Assembly: GCA_947652115.1 (NCBI GenBank)
Contig: OX393569.1
Location: 12,532,652-12,596,651 of the forward strand
DNA from: Blastomussa wellsi
Lineage: Eukaryota; Cnidaria; Anthozoa; Scleractinia; Plerogyridae
Length of the DNA: 64,000 nt
Direction: 5' to 3'
Part shown: positions 1 through 12,043 of the stretch, in pieces
Layout: every line of letters begins with the position of its first letter
Numbering within the stretch: position 1 is the stretch's first letter
The notes under the pieces: generated by a model
The model's input: only the letters and a program-made list of their open reading frames with translations
Databases searched by the model: none
What the model was told of the DNA's origin: nothing
Program-made: the position numbers and the translations under genes

Positions 1-249
1 TAATTCTCCTTGTTCCATGGCTTGGTTGAGAATTTGAGAAAATGACATCATTTTCTAAAAATACCTCACGGGTTGAAATTACAATAATAACAATTAGTAC
101 AAAAAAATCACAAGAAGAAATATAAAAGCTTTGGATGTTATCCTTGTGCAATTTTCTGTACTTATTGTTATTATAATTTCAACCCGTGAGGTATTTCAAT
201 AACATCATTTTCTCAAATTCTCAACCAAGCCATGGAACAAGGAGAATTA
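1..249. mobile_element. Foldback MITE (inverted repeat)
   Basis: The first ~105 bases and the segment ~157-249 are near-perfect reverse complements; the outer ends read TAATTCTCCTTGTTCC and GGAACAAGGAGAATTA. A ~50-base AT-rich spacer separates the arms. No coding capacity is seen. The left border coincides with the window edge, so target duplication cannot be judged. It lies in a region expected to be SMG6 intron or downstream sequence. Confidence 0.75.
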
Positions 250-513
250 ATGGCGGCTGTAAATTCTCGGAAATAAAAGTCCAAAAAAGACAACTTCTAA
301 TGTTAGTAATGGACTGAAATTTGGCTAGATACTCGAAAAACGAAAATCAAAAAAAATGGATGTCGAAAATTTCATTGTAGTAGCACTTTAAACATAAGGT
401 AGATTAACATTTTAAACATGAATCGATTCCAATCAAGGAAAAGCCAGAAATGTGTGATCTTTGAGCCAGTTATTCAATCAGAAATTGACACATACATGTA
501 AGGTGTGAAAGTT
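250..513. other. Non-coding spacer
   Basis: AT-rich sequence between two inverted-repeat elements. I see no ORF, splice-flanked exon or repeat here. Confidence 0.5.
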
Positions 514-775
514 GATACCTATGGGCGGCCGTCACCACCAAAAATACAAACTTTGCAAATAATTTAGCGTAAATTGAAATGGTCTAATTGCCCTTTTCAA
601 GATGGTACAGAAGATTTAGAAATGATGCAGTTAAAATGCAACTGGACAGGTGTTCTGCAGTCGAATGGGGAACTCAACTGATAAATGGTTTAGGCAATGA
701 TGAAACGGTCTAGGCACCGATGAGAAAACGGAACAATAAAAACACAAACGATCTCACCTAAATATAAACAATTCA

Positions 776-1095
776 GCGTCCCTTTGTAAAACGGCCCAGT
801 TTATTGTGAATTGGTTTAGCGTATTGTGATTTGGTTCAGCGTAACATCAAACGGTTTAGCTTACGGTGAAATGGTTTAGCGTTCCATAAAATGGTCTAGC
901 GTAGGTGGAATTGGTTTAGCGTATTGTCAATTGGTTTAGCGTATTCTTAATTGGTCTAGCGTTCCATAAAACGATTTAGCATATTCTGAATTGGTTTAGC
1001 GTATTCTGAATTGGTCTAGCATTCCATCAAATGGTTTAGCGTACTGTGAATTGGTTTAACGTGTTGCTAATTGGTTTAGCCTTTCATCAAATGAT
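776..1095. repeat. Degenerate ~20-bp tandem array in left TIR
   Basis: Around 15 imperfect copies of a unit like ATTGGTTTAGCGTATTGTGA. The reverse-complement array is at ~2850-3125 in the right arm. Repeated short motifs inside TIRs are commonly transposase-binding sites; that role is inferred. Confidence 0.7.
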
Positions 1096-2849
1096 TCGCG
1101 TTGACACCGCCAAAAATACAAACATGAAATGGAACAGCCTAAAGTGAAATGGTTCATTTTGGCGCGAAATTCCACTCACATGCGAACTTCCCTGGTAAGT
1201 TTGCATTTTCTTACAATTATAAGGGGCTGACCATTTAGCCTAGGTAGGAGGTCACAAGACAGCGAGGAAAGTGGAGTGAAACGTCGCCGAAGGGGAGGAG
1301 GGAGGGAAAAAATATTCTGGTACTCAAGGCCGAGCGTGTAACTTGGCAAAAGCAGGAAAAAATGCCGATCTTAAATAGGTAATCAAAACCCTTGAGGAGT
1401 AGTAGACTAACGATCAATTCACCGGGGACGTAAAAAGCGGGAAATTTTTTAGCAGTGAGAATGTCAGCATAGAGTAGTTTACGAGGGTCTGGATGGGGTT
1501 AACTGACAACTGACAAATAGCCTAAAATTTAACTGACAACTGCTGAGTGAAATGGTGAAATATTAATTTTTACTTTTGTTAAGTGTTATAAAGTATCTGT
1601 TTTATATGAAATTCAAGTTCAGTGTTACAATGGATCCTAAATACTAAAGCAATAAAAATTACAAACTAAAACAACAGAAGAGAAGTTGTAATCAAATTTG
1701 GCTATTTAAACCCGCCAAACACCATTGTTGTACGTCACATTTCGCTTTGGGCAGAGTAATCTCAAATCCTCTTCCCTATCACCCTTTGCATTTGGACCGG
1801 AACACTATAGAATAAGCAGCTGCAACTTCCTCTCTTTTTTGAGAGTTTTAAGAGTTTCCGTTGACATGATTATATTTGTCGGATGACCTGGCTCAATACA
1901 TTTACGCTAAAATAACGTGATTTATTTTAATGTTTACCACGAAGCATATTGGGAAAATTGGCGATGCGCTCATCCTACTGTATGCTGACATATGGAGTTC
2001 AAAACCAGAGGAGAAATTCTGAAAACCGATTTTACTTTGTGGGATCATACACGCGCGTGACAGAGCGTGTCGATGATGGTAAAGGTATTTTCGTGATTCG
2101 TAAATGGCCAAAAAAAGCTGTATTAGACTTTTGCGGAGTGCTGAAGCAAAAGGCGTTGCGAGCAGTATTGATTGCTCCTTCATGTGAACAGCTCGTTCGC
2201 CAGGAGCTGTGGAAAGCTTTTGCACTCGAACCCAACAACAGTCATGGAAAAACGAAATGGCCTATATTCTTGAACTTGAAAGCATTTTACAAGGTATGAT
2301 CAGCATAGCATCCAGGCTGTACGTACGTTCACATCAAAAAATGCATTTTTTTCGTGAAATATGAAATGCTGATTTCGTGTGTAGAAGAATCATAGCTAGT
2401 ACAAGGCAAATGGTAAAATTATGGCAGTGAATCGATAGCAATGTAGCGAGATTTTCTATGCGAGAGAGAGAGAGTATTGAACAGAAGAGTCATCTAGCTA
2501 CTTAATAACTAGCGGGTTTCAAGCTAGAGCGAATACAGCGAACGCCAAATGATTCTTGATTTTCAGTACACCTGCGAATATTAAGCCTCGAGGTATACAA
2601 TAATCAGAGGAAATACCCTCATTGCCTCGGTAAAGGTGTACAACAGTACAGTACCTGAGCGAAATTACATGTAAAGGTATTTTACAATTATTGTAAGAAA
2701 ACGTAAACTTACAGGGGAAGTTCGCACATAAGTGGAATTTCACGCCAAATTTCACATAACTTACATCATGCTGATCACTGAACCATTTCACTTTAGGCTG
2801 TTCCATTTCACGTTTGTATTTTTGGCGGTGTCGGCGCGAATCATTTGAT

Positions 2850-3125
2850 GAAAGGCTAAACCAATTAGCAACATGCTAAACCAATTCACAGTACGCTAAA
2901 CCATTTGATGGAACGCTAAACGCTAAACCAATTCCATTTTATGGAACGCTAGAACAATTCAGAATACGCTAAACCAATTGACAATAAGCTAAACCAATTC
3001 CACATACACTGGACCATTTTATGGAACGCTAATCCAATTCACCGTAAGCTAAACCGTTTGATGTTACACTGAACCAAATCACAATACGCTAAACCAATTC
3101 GCAATATACTGAGCCGTTTTACAAA
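2850..3125. repeat. Degenerate ~20-bp tandem array in right TIR
   Basis: Reverse-complement counterpart of the array at ~776-1095, with units like CGCTAAACCAATTCACAATA. One unit carries a local duplication (cgctaaacgctaaacc at ~2915). Confidence 0.7.
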
Positions 3126-3719
3126 GGGAAGCTGAATTGTTTATATTTAGGTTAGATCGTTTGTGTTTTTATTGTCCCGTTTTCTCATTGGGGCCTAGAC
3201 CATTTCATCACTGCCTAAACCATTTATCAGTTGAGTCTCCCATTCGACTACAGAACACCCGTCCAGTTGCATTTTAACTGCATCATTTCTAAATCTTCTG
3301 TATCATCTTGAAAAGGGCAATTAGACCATTTCAATTTACGCTAAATTATTTGCAAATTTTTTATTTTTGGCGGTGACAGCCGCCCATAGATACCTCATAT
3401 ATCAGTTTCCTGAAAGTGCAAGGCTTGGTTAATAAGCCTACGTAACATTTATTTCTTAAAGTTATTTAACTTTGAAGATATTAATTTTCAAAATGGACAT
3501 GTTTATAGCAGTACTACTTTAACTTAGGGTTCAGTAGATGAATGTTGTTCCTAAATTGTCTTGTCTGAATAGTGTTATTTCTAATAAAATATCCGATAAA
3601 TATGGAGGAACTAAATAAATTCATTTGGGCATTTTAAAACTGAGATACATTTGTGGAATTTCCTTTGTGTTTCCAAATCAACCCACCCTAACATTTTGTG
3701 GCTAAATGTAATTTAGGCG

Positions 3720-4145
3720 AAGTTAAAATCGAGACAATGCAAGCAGCGGTCTGAGAATCATTGTGCATTCACTCTTTGAGTAGGTAGGGTCGTATGCAGG
3801 ACAGCAGGCTGAGGAACTTGTTTGCTTTGTTATAAATCAATTCTACATGCTTGTTCCATGAGAGATTCTCATCTAGTGTAAGTTCCCCTAAATAACAAAA
3901 GCTTGATACTCTGTCAATCTCTTTCCCATGCAGTTGTATTCTATGGTCTAAACAGGGTTCTTACTAGTTTCTGCCAAGTACCAAAAAGCAACCGTTTAGT
4001 CTTACTCTGATTGAGTACAAGCCCCTTGCTTGCTAACCATTATTCAACATTGTAGTTACATGTAGATCGTTTTGTAGAACCTGTTTGATGTTTTCTGTGC
4101 TGGAGTCAGAGAAATACATAACCATATCATCGGCATATATTTATG
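3720..4145 (-). pseudogene. LINE reverse-transcriptase 3' fragment
   Basis: Read on the minus strand from 4145, the sequence gives IYADDMVMYFS, the catalytic YADD box of a non-LTR retrotransposon RT. It is followed, after frame breaks, by thumb-like text such as LDENLSWNKHVELIYNKAN and LLSCIRPYLLKE. Several stops and shifts interrupt it, so it is a dead fragment of CR1/L2/jockey type. It begins about 50 bp downstream of the SMG6 exon at 4345-4197, i.e. inside the following intron. Confidence 0.75.
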
Positions 4146-4196
4146 CCAAAATCACAACCTTTGAAAAATCATAATAAAAAACATTAACTGACTTAC

Positions 4197-4345
4197 CTTG
4201 TGTTGCAGTATTGTCAATAGCAAACATGTTGATGGCCATCATCTGTAGAAGGTTTGATCTGCTTATTGCAGAACATGAAGGGTACTCCAACAATGTGTGA
4301 AATTCACCTATAAGTTGGTACTGTAATGTAGGCAACCTCTCCATG
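4197..4345 (-). CDS. SMG6: SMG6 internal exon (EST1 C-terminal helical region)
   Basis: The minus-strand acceptor TTTTTCAG lies before position 4345 and the donor CAAG|GTAAGT after 4197. The exon reads MERLPTLQYQLIGEFHTLL, then a segment ending LLQMMAINMFAID. This parallels the vertebrate SMG6 segment METFP...LLQHSP...LQLMTINMFAVHN, recalled from knowledge of the family. SMG6 binds UPF1 and cleaves mRNAs near premature stop codons; this helical part follows the 14-3-3-like fold. One base precedes the ATG-like codon, so the exon starts in the middle of a codon and the methionine is internal. Confidence 0.75.
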
Positions 4346-7249
4346 CTGAAAAATATTCAAGAACTAACAAATTCATATTACGGTACAATACATGAAGTTA
4401 GCTCCTACTGGAAACAAATCTCAAACAAAATACCATCTGACAGAGTAACTATTAGTAATAAAATTAAGGATGGTAAAACTATCTTAATATCAAATTTCAG
4501 AAGAAATTGTTGAATTTCTGTTCATGACAATTTTGTCTATTGGACTTTATTGCCCATTATTTTAGACACAAAAAGTTTAAAAATTAACTGTAGTCAGTAA
4601 AACACGTTAAGAGATATACATATGTACACCTTCATTAATAAAGTTCTGTGTCCTGAATTTTAAAATCTGGACTCCTTGAGGTGGATGGTATCAGTTTTCA
4701 AGTTTTTGACTGTGTCAACTTTGGAAGAAAAGAGCAAAATATCAATCCAAGGCCATAACAAAATGTTCATATGATTCAATTCCATATTTTGTTCTTGACC
4801 AAAAATAACAAGTATTTCGTCATCAGTTGTCACCATGATAACGGAACTTGATGATTATTCGGACCTACTTTTCAGCTTCTGGCGCATAAAACTTGAAAAT
4901 CAACCCGGTGACCCAATATTTTTCACATTATAACTTTTGGCACTTGAAAAGGAAGCTGTATAATAATTGTAACAAAATTCTACGAAGCGGATTTTTTATA
5001 AACATGAAAAAAGGCAATTTTGTGAGTAGAGAAAAATTCCTTTCGTAGAATTTTTTAAAATTACGTCTGACGTTTCCTCTCAGTGAGGGGAAAATATTGA
5101 AACAATAAAAAAATAGGGTCACCGGGCTTGTTCTCTTGGAAAAGCCTTTGCGAGTTCAACAATATCCATGCGCATCATCACGCACTTCAAAATCTTGACT
5201 TTATATGACAAGCATTTACTCATGCTCAGTTTTGACTACCGCTGACCTATTCCCGTTCATACACGTGCGACCACGCAATTACCATGGTTTTGTTTTCTTT
5301 GGTCTTTGACACTACTTTGAGGATCGTCTTCGAGAATCTCGACTTCACTGCCGTGGAATTAGTTAGCAGTTGTGCCGTGAACTGTTTTATTGAACGATTG
5401 GACTCCCTTTTAACAATTTCCTTTCAAAGTTTTGTTTGATTTGCCACATTCTGTTGAAACCGAAGCTGTCAGAAATGATAAGATCTTTGCGATCGCAGAC
5501 AGGATCGATCGCAGCGTCAAACAGGAATTTTAGCTTTGTAACTCGGGCATTGAGTTCCAAAAAAAAAACAATTTGATGCATTTCTAATTGCCCAAGAACC
5601 AGCACTCAAAGAACAACTTTCCTGTTGATCCAATCGCTGATAAACAGAACAAAAACAACCTTGCATGTATTAACCCACGCGCCACCATATTTGTTTTGTA
5701 TTTTCAGCTATAAATCGCTGACTATCTCGCGCATGACGTGCACGCTCGTCACCAGACTTCCCATGTATGAAAAACTGGTACGATCCACCTTAACCTATTC
5801 CTAAGGAATCTAACCATGTGCATAAGGGAAAATTAGGTGGAAAGAAGTGCATTATTTCTCCACGAATAATGGCAATGATCAATCAATCCGTTGACAGAGA
5901 TTGAAGAATACTGGAGGAAATGTTGTGAAAATAAAACACAGAGTAAAGGCATTATCTTCCTCCCATCCCTTCTAAATTTGCCTCCTTGAACAGTTTATAG
6001 TTTTCTTGTTCCTCAGTCTAGAACTGATCAAAATTCATTTAAGTAATTTGATTGTGGTCACATGATAGAAAACACTGCACTGGAGTTCAAAATGAAATTG
6101 ACTACAAAAAATTTCTCTTACCCAACTCTCGAGTACAAGAGGCCATGAGCACAGAGAAAATGGAACACAAACTTCTTGTTGACCTAAAAGAGGTTTTTAA
6201 AAATGTTTACTTATTAATATTACAAAGTTAGGTCTCTTTTGTGTGCGTGGAAACAAGGAAACATTTGTGTCCACAATATTGTGTCCTTGTTTGCTATGGC
6301 CTAGTATCAAGTTAACCAAATGTTTTTTTCGGGGGGGGGGGGGGGTTGATTTTTTGTTGGGCACAAATCGGTCACATAATGCTATTGACAACAACAACAA
6401 AATACTGCAAACATACTTACAATACACTACTTACATACATACATACATATTGGTAGCTATGAGCACCATTTTTCAATTATTAATAATAATTAGCGCTCTG
6501 CAATTCAAGGCGATATGACCTCGCATTGACAGCAATTTCTCGCGAGGTCACGTTCTATCATGCGATAACAGCTAAATTCTTTCAGGTTACGTCCTCAATT
6601 CAAATACGACTCGTGAACATTTTCTGATTCCATGACATTTATAAACCTCTAAAACCCTACGAAAACGCTGTTTTGTTATCTGACCTGTTTGGAGCCTAAA
6701 GAAATTGAAGCATGAGATCCGGTTTTGCAACTGCAAAGTCTTGCATTGCTATATGCCTCATATTTGTTTATTCCTCTATTTAATCAGGAAAATTCATACT
6801 ACTTTTTTGAGCAGCAATCATGTCATGCCTTGAACACATTGAACAGCAGTCTACCAATGAGAATTCAAAATGGTGGCTAGAAAAGAATTTAAGCTAAGCT
6901 TTCGGCGTTATAAATTCAGTGTTTTTCAGGGCCAGCACAGACCGCACTCAAAGGTACTTTTAAAATAATACATATCTGGCTGAAATTTTCACAGATTATT
7001 CTTAGAAGGTGAAACCTTCTTTTCACGGGTTTCTACTTGAAATTATGGCTGATTTAATTGATGGCACATGGTTTTTGCTTCAAAGTGAGATATCTAAAGA
7101 AAGAAGCGGGCTTCAATTCCGGGTTCCCGTGAGTTTGTGCCTTTTCTGCAAAGGAATAAAATCCTATATTTACGCAAAACGTATTTTTAGCCCGCAATTC
7201 AAATGCGATTTTGCACTAAGGTGTGAAAATCATCACCTTGGACACCAAA
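4346..7249. other. Intronic sequence, no gene recognised
   Basis: AT-rich intronic DNA of SMG6. It contains a pure G run at ~6330-6345, a short (CATA)n tract near 6432-6450 and a small inverted pair around 6247-6300. I searched for the expected missing SMG6 exon on the minus strand and did not find it. No ORF here has recognisable domains. Confidence 0.5.
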
Positions 7250-8115
7250 ATGTTTTAAGCTTAACTTAAGACGGAATGCCTAAAAATATTGAATGGTCGG
7301 CGGCCACAATCAAAATTTTTTTCTCCCTCATATTTTGGCTATAGATAGGTATTTGAAAGACCGCTTCAATTTGGAGATTAGCCATTCGCAAAACTTCGCT
7401 TGCTTGCGAAAGTAAAGGAAGTTTGGAAAAATCTCTTTCAATTTACGTATTCAAGAAGAGTTTTTCTTTTAGTCTGGTAGTGTATTTTCATCGTGGGGAA
7501 AATTTGGAAGGTAAACAAGAATATTTTAGAAATGAATATTTTTAAGCTGAGAAAATTTCAATTTTACCGTCATGTTGCGATTAAATTTTTAAGCATGTGC
7601 TACACCTTGGTTTGTCCTAAAAATCAAGCTGTAAGGTCTCTAAAGATCCTTCTAAAACATTTGTAAAAACTGGCTTCGGTTATTTAGTCTGCGCTTCACA
7701 CGAAGTCTCCAAAGTTGAACCAATTTGGCTGAAATATGAGACATCTCATAATTCACTTAATGTTGTTGTTGCAAAGACAGAAACTAAAAGTCATTGTTAC
7801 CTTTCTTAAAGACCTTAAAAGATATATATGTGTTGGAAAATAGTTTACCTCAGTGCTAAGGTCTGTTCTGATTGACTTGAAAATCCGGGATAACTAAGAC
7901 ATAAGCTGATCCTAGCACTCAGGACAGCGGTAGAGATGTCATCCTTCACCAGCCCACGGCATTTCATCAGAAATGTGACATTCCAAAGACTATCCTTTGT
8001 TCTTGCACTGCAGTTGAGCCTACTTTTACATCCGGGGGCACTTAGAGTCGTCGCTTCCGCAGTAACAGAAGTTTTCAATTAGGTTCCAGGGAGGGAAACG
8101 TAAGATTTACCCCTC
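7250..8115 (+). repeat. Long inverted repeat, left arm
   Basis: This arm is a diverged reverse complement of ~10,150-11,100. Matching islands include AAGACCGCTTCAATT, GCAAAACTTCGCT, CTCCAAAGTTGAAC, GGCATTTCATC, GAGCCTA-TTTTACATCC and TAACAGAAGTTTTCAA. Arms are ~0.85-0.95 kb. I do not recognise the family; it could be one element with very long TIRs or two opposed copies of one repeat. Confidence 0.6.
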
Positions 8116-8335
8116 TTCCATCTTCAGTGAATTATGGGTGTTGCGTGACAGAACAACTACCCTTCGCACCAGGAGGGAGTGGAAAATGGTAATCGAAATA
8201 AAAAAAAGTGCCGGTCATATCCAGCAGCGACAAAATCATGTGTTGGTGCTACTCTGCCAAACATAGCATCTATTGCTTGCTTTGCTTTGTATATGTGTGC
8301 CGAGCTATATTTAACCTTTCAATTCGGGCATCAGA

Positions 8336-9555
8336 GCCCGAGAGGGGGGGGTAGAGTGTACTTGACCCATGTTTAGGTATAGGGGTGCGGCTGGAGGTCC
8401 AAAACCCCGACCCTGTTTAGGACCAAAATAACCGCAAACACATACCCTGATTAGGACCAAGGAAAACGTTTTTTTATACTATAGCGCTAATATCTAGTCC
8501 TGAAAATGATCTGTTAACTGATGACCAGCTGGATAAATACCGATGAACATTTCTGATTTCGGACATGCTTAAAAGTCGACGAAAGTCTTGAAACCCGTCT
8601 AGGACGACTCCTTAATATCCATACCCCATTTTGGACTGAGAGGTCAAAAACAATACCCTATCCAGCGGCACGTCCCCGTATAGCCCACATAAGGGAGTAC
8701 TCTCCCTGGGCGTCAGATCACCATCTGTTTTGAAGGTCATTGTGAAGGTCATTGTGTGCTTTTTGCCTTTGGACAGACTGTTTGTTGTACAGGCTTTCTC
8801 CTGCCAGGAATCGATTTATGTAATTGTTACTACTCTTACATGTAAATACAGCAGCCAATAGTCAAAAAGTCTAAAGATTGGGTATAGTTTTTGACCCCTC
8901 AGTCCTGGCAGGGTATATACCCAGGGAGGCGAGCGTGGCCTAGTGGTCAGGGCGCTGTACTTGTAATCAGGTGGTCCCGGGTTCGAGTCCTCCTCCCTGC
9001 CGCTAAAACAGATTTGTCTTCGGTGGTCCTGAATTCAACTCCTCCACGCTTTGTAAATAGCCAACTGGTCTGCCTCCTGCCAGTTGGGATTTTTAAGAAC
9101 TTTCTGTTTCATTTATAATATTTGTTTATGTATTTACAGTGTCCCCAATTAGCACAGCAGTGCTAAATACATTGACACTTAAATAAAGTTATTATTATTA
9201 TTATTATAGGTAGAAGGGAGACTCTCTTATCTGGGCTATACAGGGATGTCTCAATGAACAGGGTATGGTTTTTGATCCCTCAGTCCTGAACAGGTTATAT
9301 AATTCAAGCGAATCTGTCCTAGACAAGGAGAGTCGAAATCGAAAATGTTCATCAGCATTTATTTAGCCTGTCATCAGTCAGCATTACATCATTTTTCAGG
9401 ACTAGATATTAGCGCAATATTATTAAGAAACGTTTTCCTTTATCCCAAACAGGGTGAGCGTTTGACGGTTTTGTTCTCCTAACCAAGGACTGCTTTTCAG
9501 CCTAGCTTCCAGCAGCACCCCTATACCCAAACGTGGGGCAAGTGCCCCCGGAAAC
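8336..9555. mobile_element. TIR element split by a SINE
   Basis: The left arm (8336-~8710) and right arm (~9210-9555) are inverted copies sharing GTATAGGGGTGC-GCTGGA, AACGTTTTCCT, GCTAATATCTAGTCCTGAAAAATGAT-like and AGGGAGAGTCT stretches. A tRNA-derived SINE occupies the centre. A further partial copy of the right arm follows at ~9595-9735, and another fragment is at 20,395-20,460. No ORF of note. Superfamily not determined. Confidence 0.6.
8921..9208 (+). mobile_element. tRNA-derived SINE
   Basis: A tRNA-like head (8925-9002) has a box A (TGGCCTAGTGG) and box B (GGTTCGAGTCC) and an anticodon loop of CTTGTAA type, i.e. tRNA-Thr(UGU)-like. A non-tRNA body of ~180 bp follows, ending in AATAAAG and an (ATT)n tail at ~9187-9207. 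Head, body and tail are the classic RNA polymerase III SINE layout. It lies inside the TIR element at 8336-9555. Confidence 0.85.
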
Positions 9556-9594
9556 GAATCTGTCGTTATCGGGGCCTCGAGCTGGCCGTCCTGG

Positions 9595-9735
9595 CCAGGG
9601 TCGATATTCATTTAGTCGGTCATCAGTCATTCAACATTAGAAAATTTTTCTAGACTAGATATTAGCACTATAGTATAAAAAAACATTGCCAACATGGTCA
9701 CGGTTTCAAACCTCAGCAGCACCCCTATATATTGT
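9595..9735. repeat. Partial second copy of the 8336-9555 element arm
   Basis: Resembles ~9375-9530 (CATCAGTCA, GACTAGATATTAGC, CAGCAGCACCCCTATA). It is probably a truncated neighbouring insertion. Confidence 0.5.
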
Positions 9736-10149
9736 CTAATTTTTAACTTGGACGAAAAGTTTTTCAAGGACATAGCAGGTAGACAGTAACTGTGGCACCC
9801 TTGCACAAACTGATTTTCCAACTTACACTTGTGAGAGGCAATCATTTCAGGTATCACGTAATCCGTTCCAAAAGGACCGGGCTGCCTACCAGAGAAACGA
9901 ACCCTAGTTGGGGTTGGGGGTGGAATGGGTTCGTAGTTATGTAGATAAGGCAGGCAGGTAGGCAAGTTTGGTAGATTTTGTTCTTAGGAGGTCATTCTAC
10001 TTTATAATTATGATTACAGAGTCAAAATCAGCAAAAATTTTTTTTTTTTTAATTTATCATCCGTATGTTTTCATTGTGTGTCAGCGAAACACGATCCATG
10101 CTCATTCTGCCTGTTTTGTTATGCAACGACGTATTAAATTCGCCAAAAT

Positions 10150-11100
10150 GGGAGAGGAATATACCTTACCTCTCCTCGCTGGAAACATAATTGGATGTTT
10201 AACTTTGAAAACTTCTGTTATTGCGAAAGCGGGGACTTTATAATGCCTTCAGGATGTAAAAATAGGCTCAATGCAAGTTGGAATGTTCCAGGAATGTTGC
10301 GATGAAATGCCATGGGCTGTACGTTGAGAGATGTCTTCGCTGCTTTCCTGATGAGTGTCAGGAACAGCTTTGAGATCCTTGGATTTTAAGGTCAATCAGT
10401 TAAGATTGAGGTTAGTTATTTGCCAACACAAATCTGTAAAAAAGGCAACATGCAGTGACTGTTTCTGTCAGATAAACCAAGTCATTGCAACAACAATTTG
10501 CGTGAATTATCAGACGCCTCATATTTCACTACCAAATAAGTTCAACTTTGGAGACTTCGTGTGAAGTGCAGACTAAATAACCCAAGCCAGTTTTTACATA
10601 TATTTTAGTACAATCTTTAGATACTTTATAGCTCGATTTTTGGGAGAAACGAAGGTGTAGCACATGGTTAAAAAATTATTCGCGATGTCACGGTAAAATG
10701 TAAATTTTTATCGGCTGAAAAATATCAGTTCCAAATTATTGTTGTTTGTCTCCCAAGGTTATCCCCAAGATTAAAATTTACCACCAGACTGAAAGAAAAA
10801 CTCTTCCTGAATAAGAAAATCGGAACAGATTTTTCCTAAGTTCCGTTCCTTTTGCATGCCAGCGAAGTTTTGCGAACGGCTAATTTAGTCTCAAATTTTG
10901 GTTGTTCTGAAGTTGCCGACAGCTAAAATACATTTTCTTGATTTTCTCCTAATTGAAGCGGTCTTTCAGAAAACAAACTACATCACGTTACTATACTTAC
11001 TAATACCTTTCCATAACCAAAATATGAGCGAAAACAAAATTTTGACTGTGGTCGCGAAATTTCAATTTTGATCGATTTTAGTGGGCCTTTGCTGTTAAGT
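10150..11100 (-). repeat. Long inverted repeat, right arm
   Basis: Reverse-complement partner of 7250-8115 with visible but incomplete identity. The ~2-kb spacer between the arms carries the TIR element and SINE. No complete ORF is shared by both arms. Confidence 0.6.
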
Positions 11101-11406
11101 TGTATCAACCTGTAACATATTTACTTCAGCCAGTTTTCCCAATTTTATGAAATTTATTTCCAAGATTGAGGTATTTTAAGCGATACTACTACCTTGAATG
11201 ACCTCTCAGGGTGGCAGCTTAATAAAAAGTTTTGTTCACCATCTGGCAATTCGCAGTTGCCAAAATTTTTCATTCTTCTGACAGCAGAACTCGCTACAGT
11301 CATAGATTAACAGGAAAATGCTTTACAATTCTATCTTGACATAATTCATGGCAAGATGAAAAGTCAGTTGTTGGCAAGGGGATCTAAATAGTGACACTAC
11401 GTGTAC
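11101..11406. other. Intronic sequence
   Basis: AT-rich SMG6 intron between the inverted repeat and the exon ending at 11,407; nothing recognised. Confidence 0.5.
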
Positions 11407-11575
11407 CTCTTGAAGGGATATTGTTGGTGATTCCTTCACAGTGTCTTTTGGCTGCTCTTCATTCTTTGATTCAGAAACAGGTTCTCCTGCTGAATTAACT
11501 TCTTGTACCTTGCCATGGTCAGTGAGCACAACCCTCCTGTACAATCCATGATGCATAAAGATCCATACTTCATGC
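11407..11575 (-). CDS. SMG6: SMG6 internal exon (RHEVWI segment)
   Basis: The acceptor CACACAG lies before 11,575 and the donor AAGAG|GTACAC after 11,407. Joined in phase to the previous exon (AG|G) it reads RHEVWIFMHHGLY, matching the RLEIWI segment of vertebrate SMG6. An acidic, low-complexity stretch (SESKNEEQPKDTV) ending in SLQE follows. The 169-nt length closes the reading frame at phase 0. Its position after the TPR-like exon agrees with SMG6 order. Confidence 0.75.
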
Positions 11576-12039
11576 CTGTGTGACATTAACAGATGCAACA
11601 TAGATCAAATGGATGAGTCACCATTACCTCTAACAGTGTACACAATTCTTTGCAATATTATCAAAATGAAATCTAATAAATATGAACGGTTATAACATAT
11701 AAAACAACAATTTTATGTAGTAAAGGGCTTTGCTACATTCATAAAAAACAGCATAAGCTTAGCAACCTTGGAGTGTCTAAGAAGCATGCTAATGTAATCA
11801 CTGATAGACCAGTAAGATTTGCATGGACAGCTTGCAGTTTTTATAATCAAGTGCATTCGATCTAAGAGTCTTGAAGGAAAAAGAGGACAAGACAGTGAGA
11901 GGGAGCTAGCTTGTCATGTGCTTGTCGTGCAACTATTTGGAGTAAACATTGTGTGACTAGCCAATAGAAAATGACATTTCGTATGTTACTGGTATGTGTA
12001 CTGTAAAACAACATGTAGACTGTAGCAATTCTTTATAGG
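11576..12039. other. Intronic sequence
   Basis: AT-rich SMG6 intron; no exon, ORF or repeat recognised. Confidence 0.5.
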
Positions 12040-12043
12040 TTAA

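Larger units (their letters stand above)
514..3394. mobile_element. Non-autonomous DNA transposon with long repetitive TIRs, 6-bp TSD
   Basis: Arms of about 700 bp (520-~1235 and ~2690-3388) are inverted copies. The termini are TATGGGCGGC and GCCGCCCATA, flanked by the direct repeat GATACC at 514-519 and 3389-3394, which looks like a 6-bp target-site duplication. Each arm contains a degenerate short tandem array based on GGTTTAGCGTA. The ~1.45-kb centre has only a 116-codon plus-strand ORF (1949-2299) that I do not recognise. The 6-bp TSD does not identify a superfamily from sequence alone; classification is open. Confidence 0.75.

Noticed and set aside
1949..2299. 116-codon ORF inside the 2.9-kb inverted-repeat element
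   Set aside because: No recognised domain, and overlapping ORFs exist on the other strand. The TIR element appears non-autonomous.
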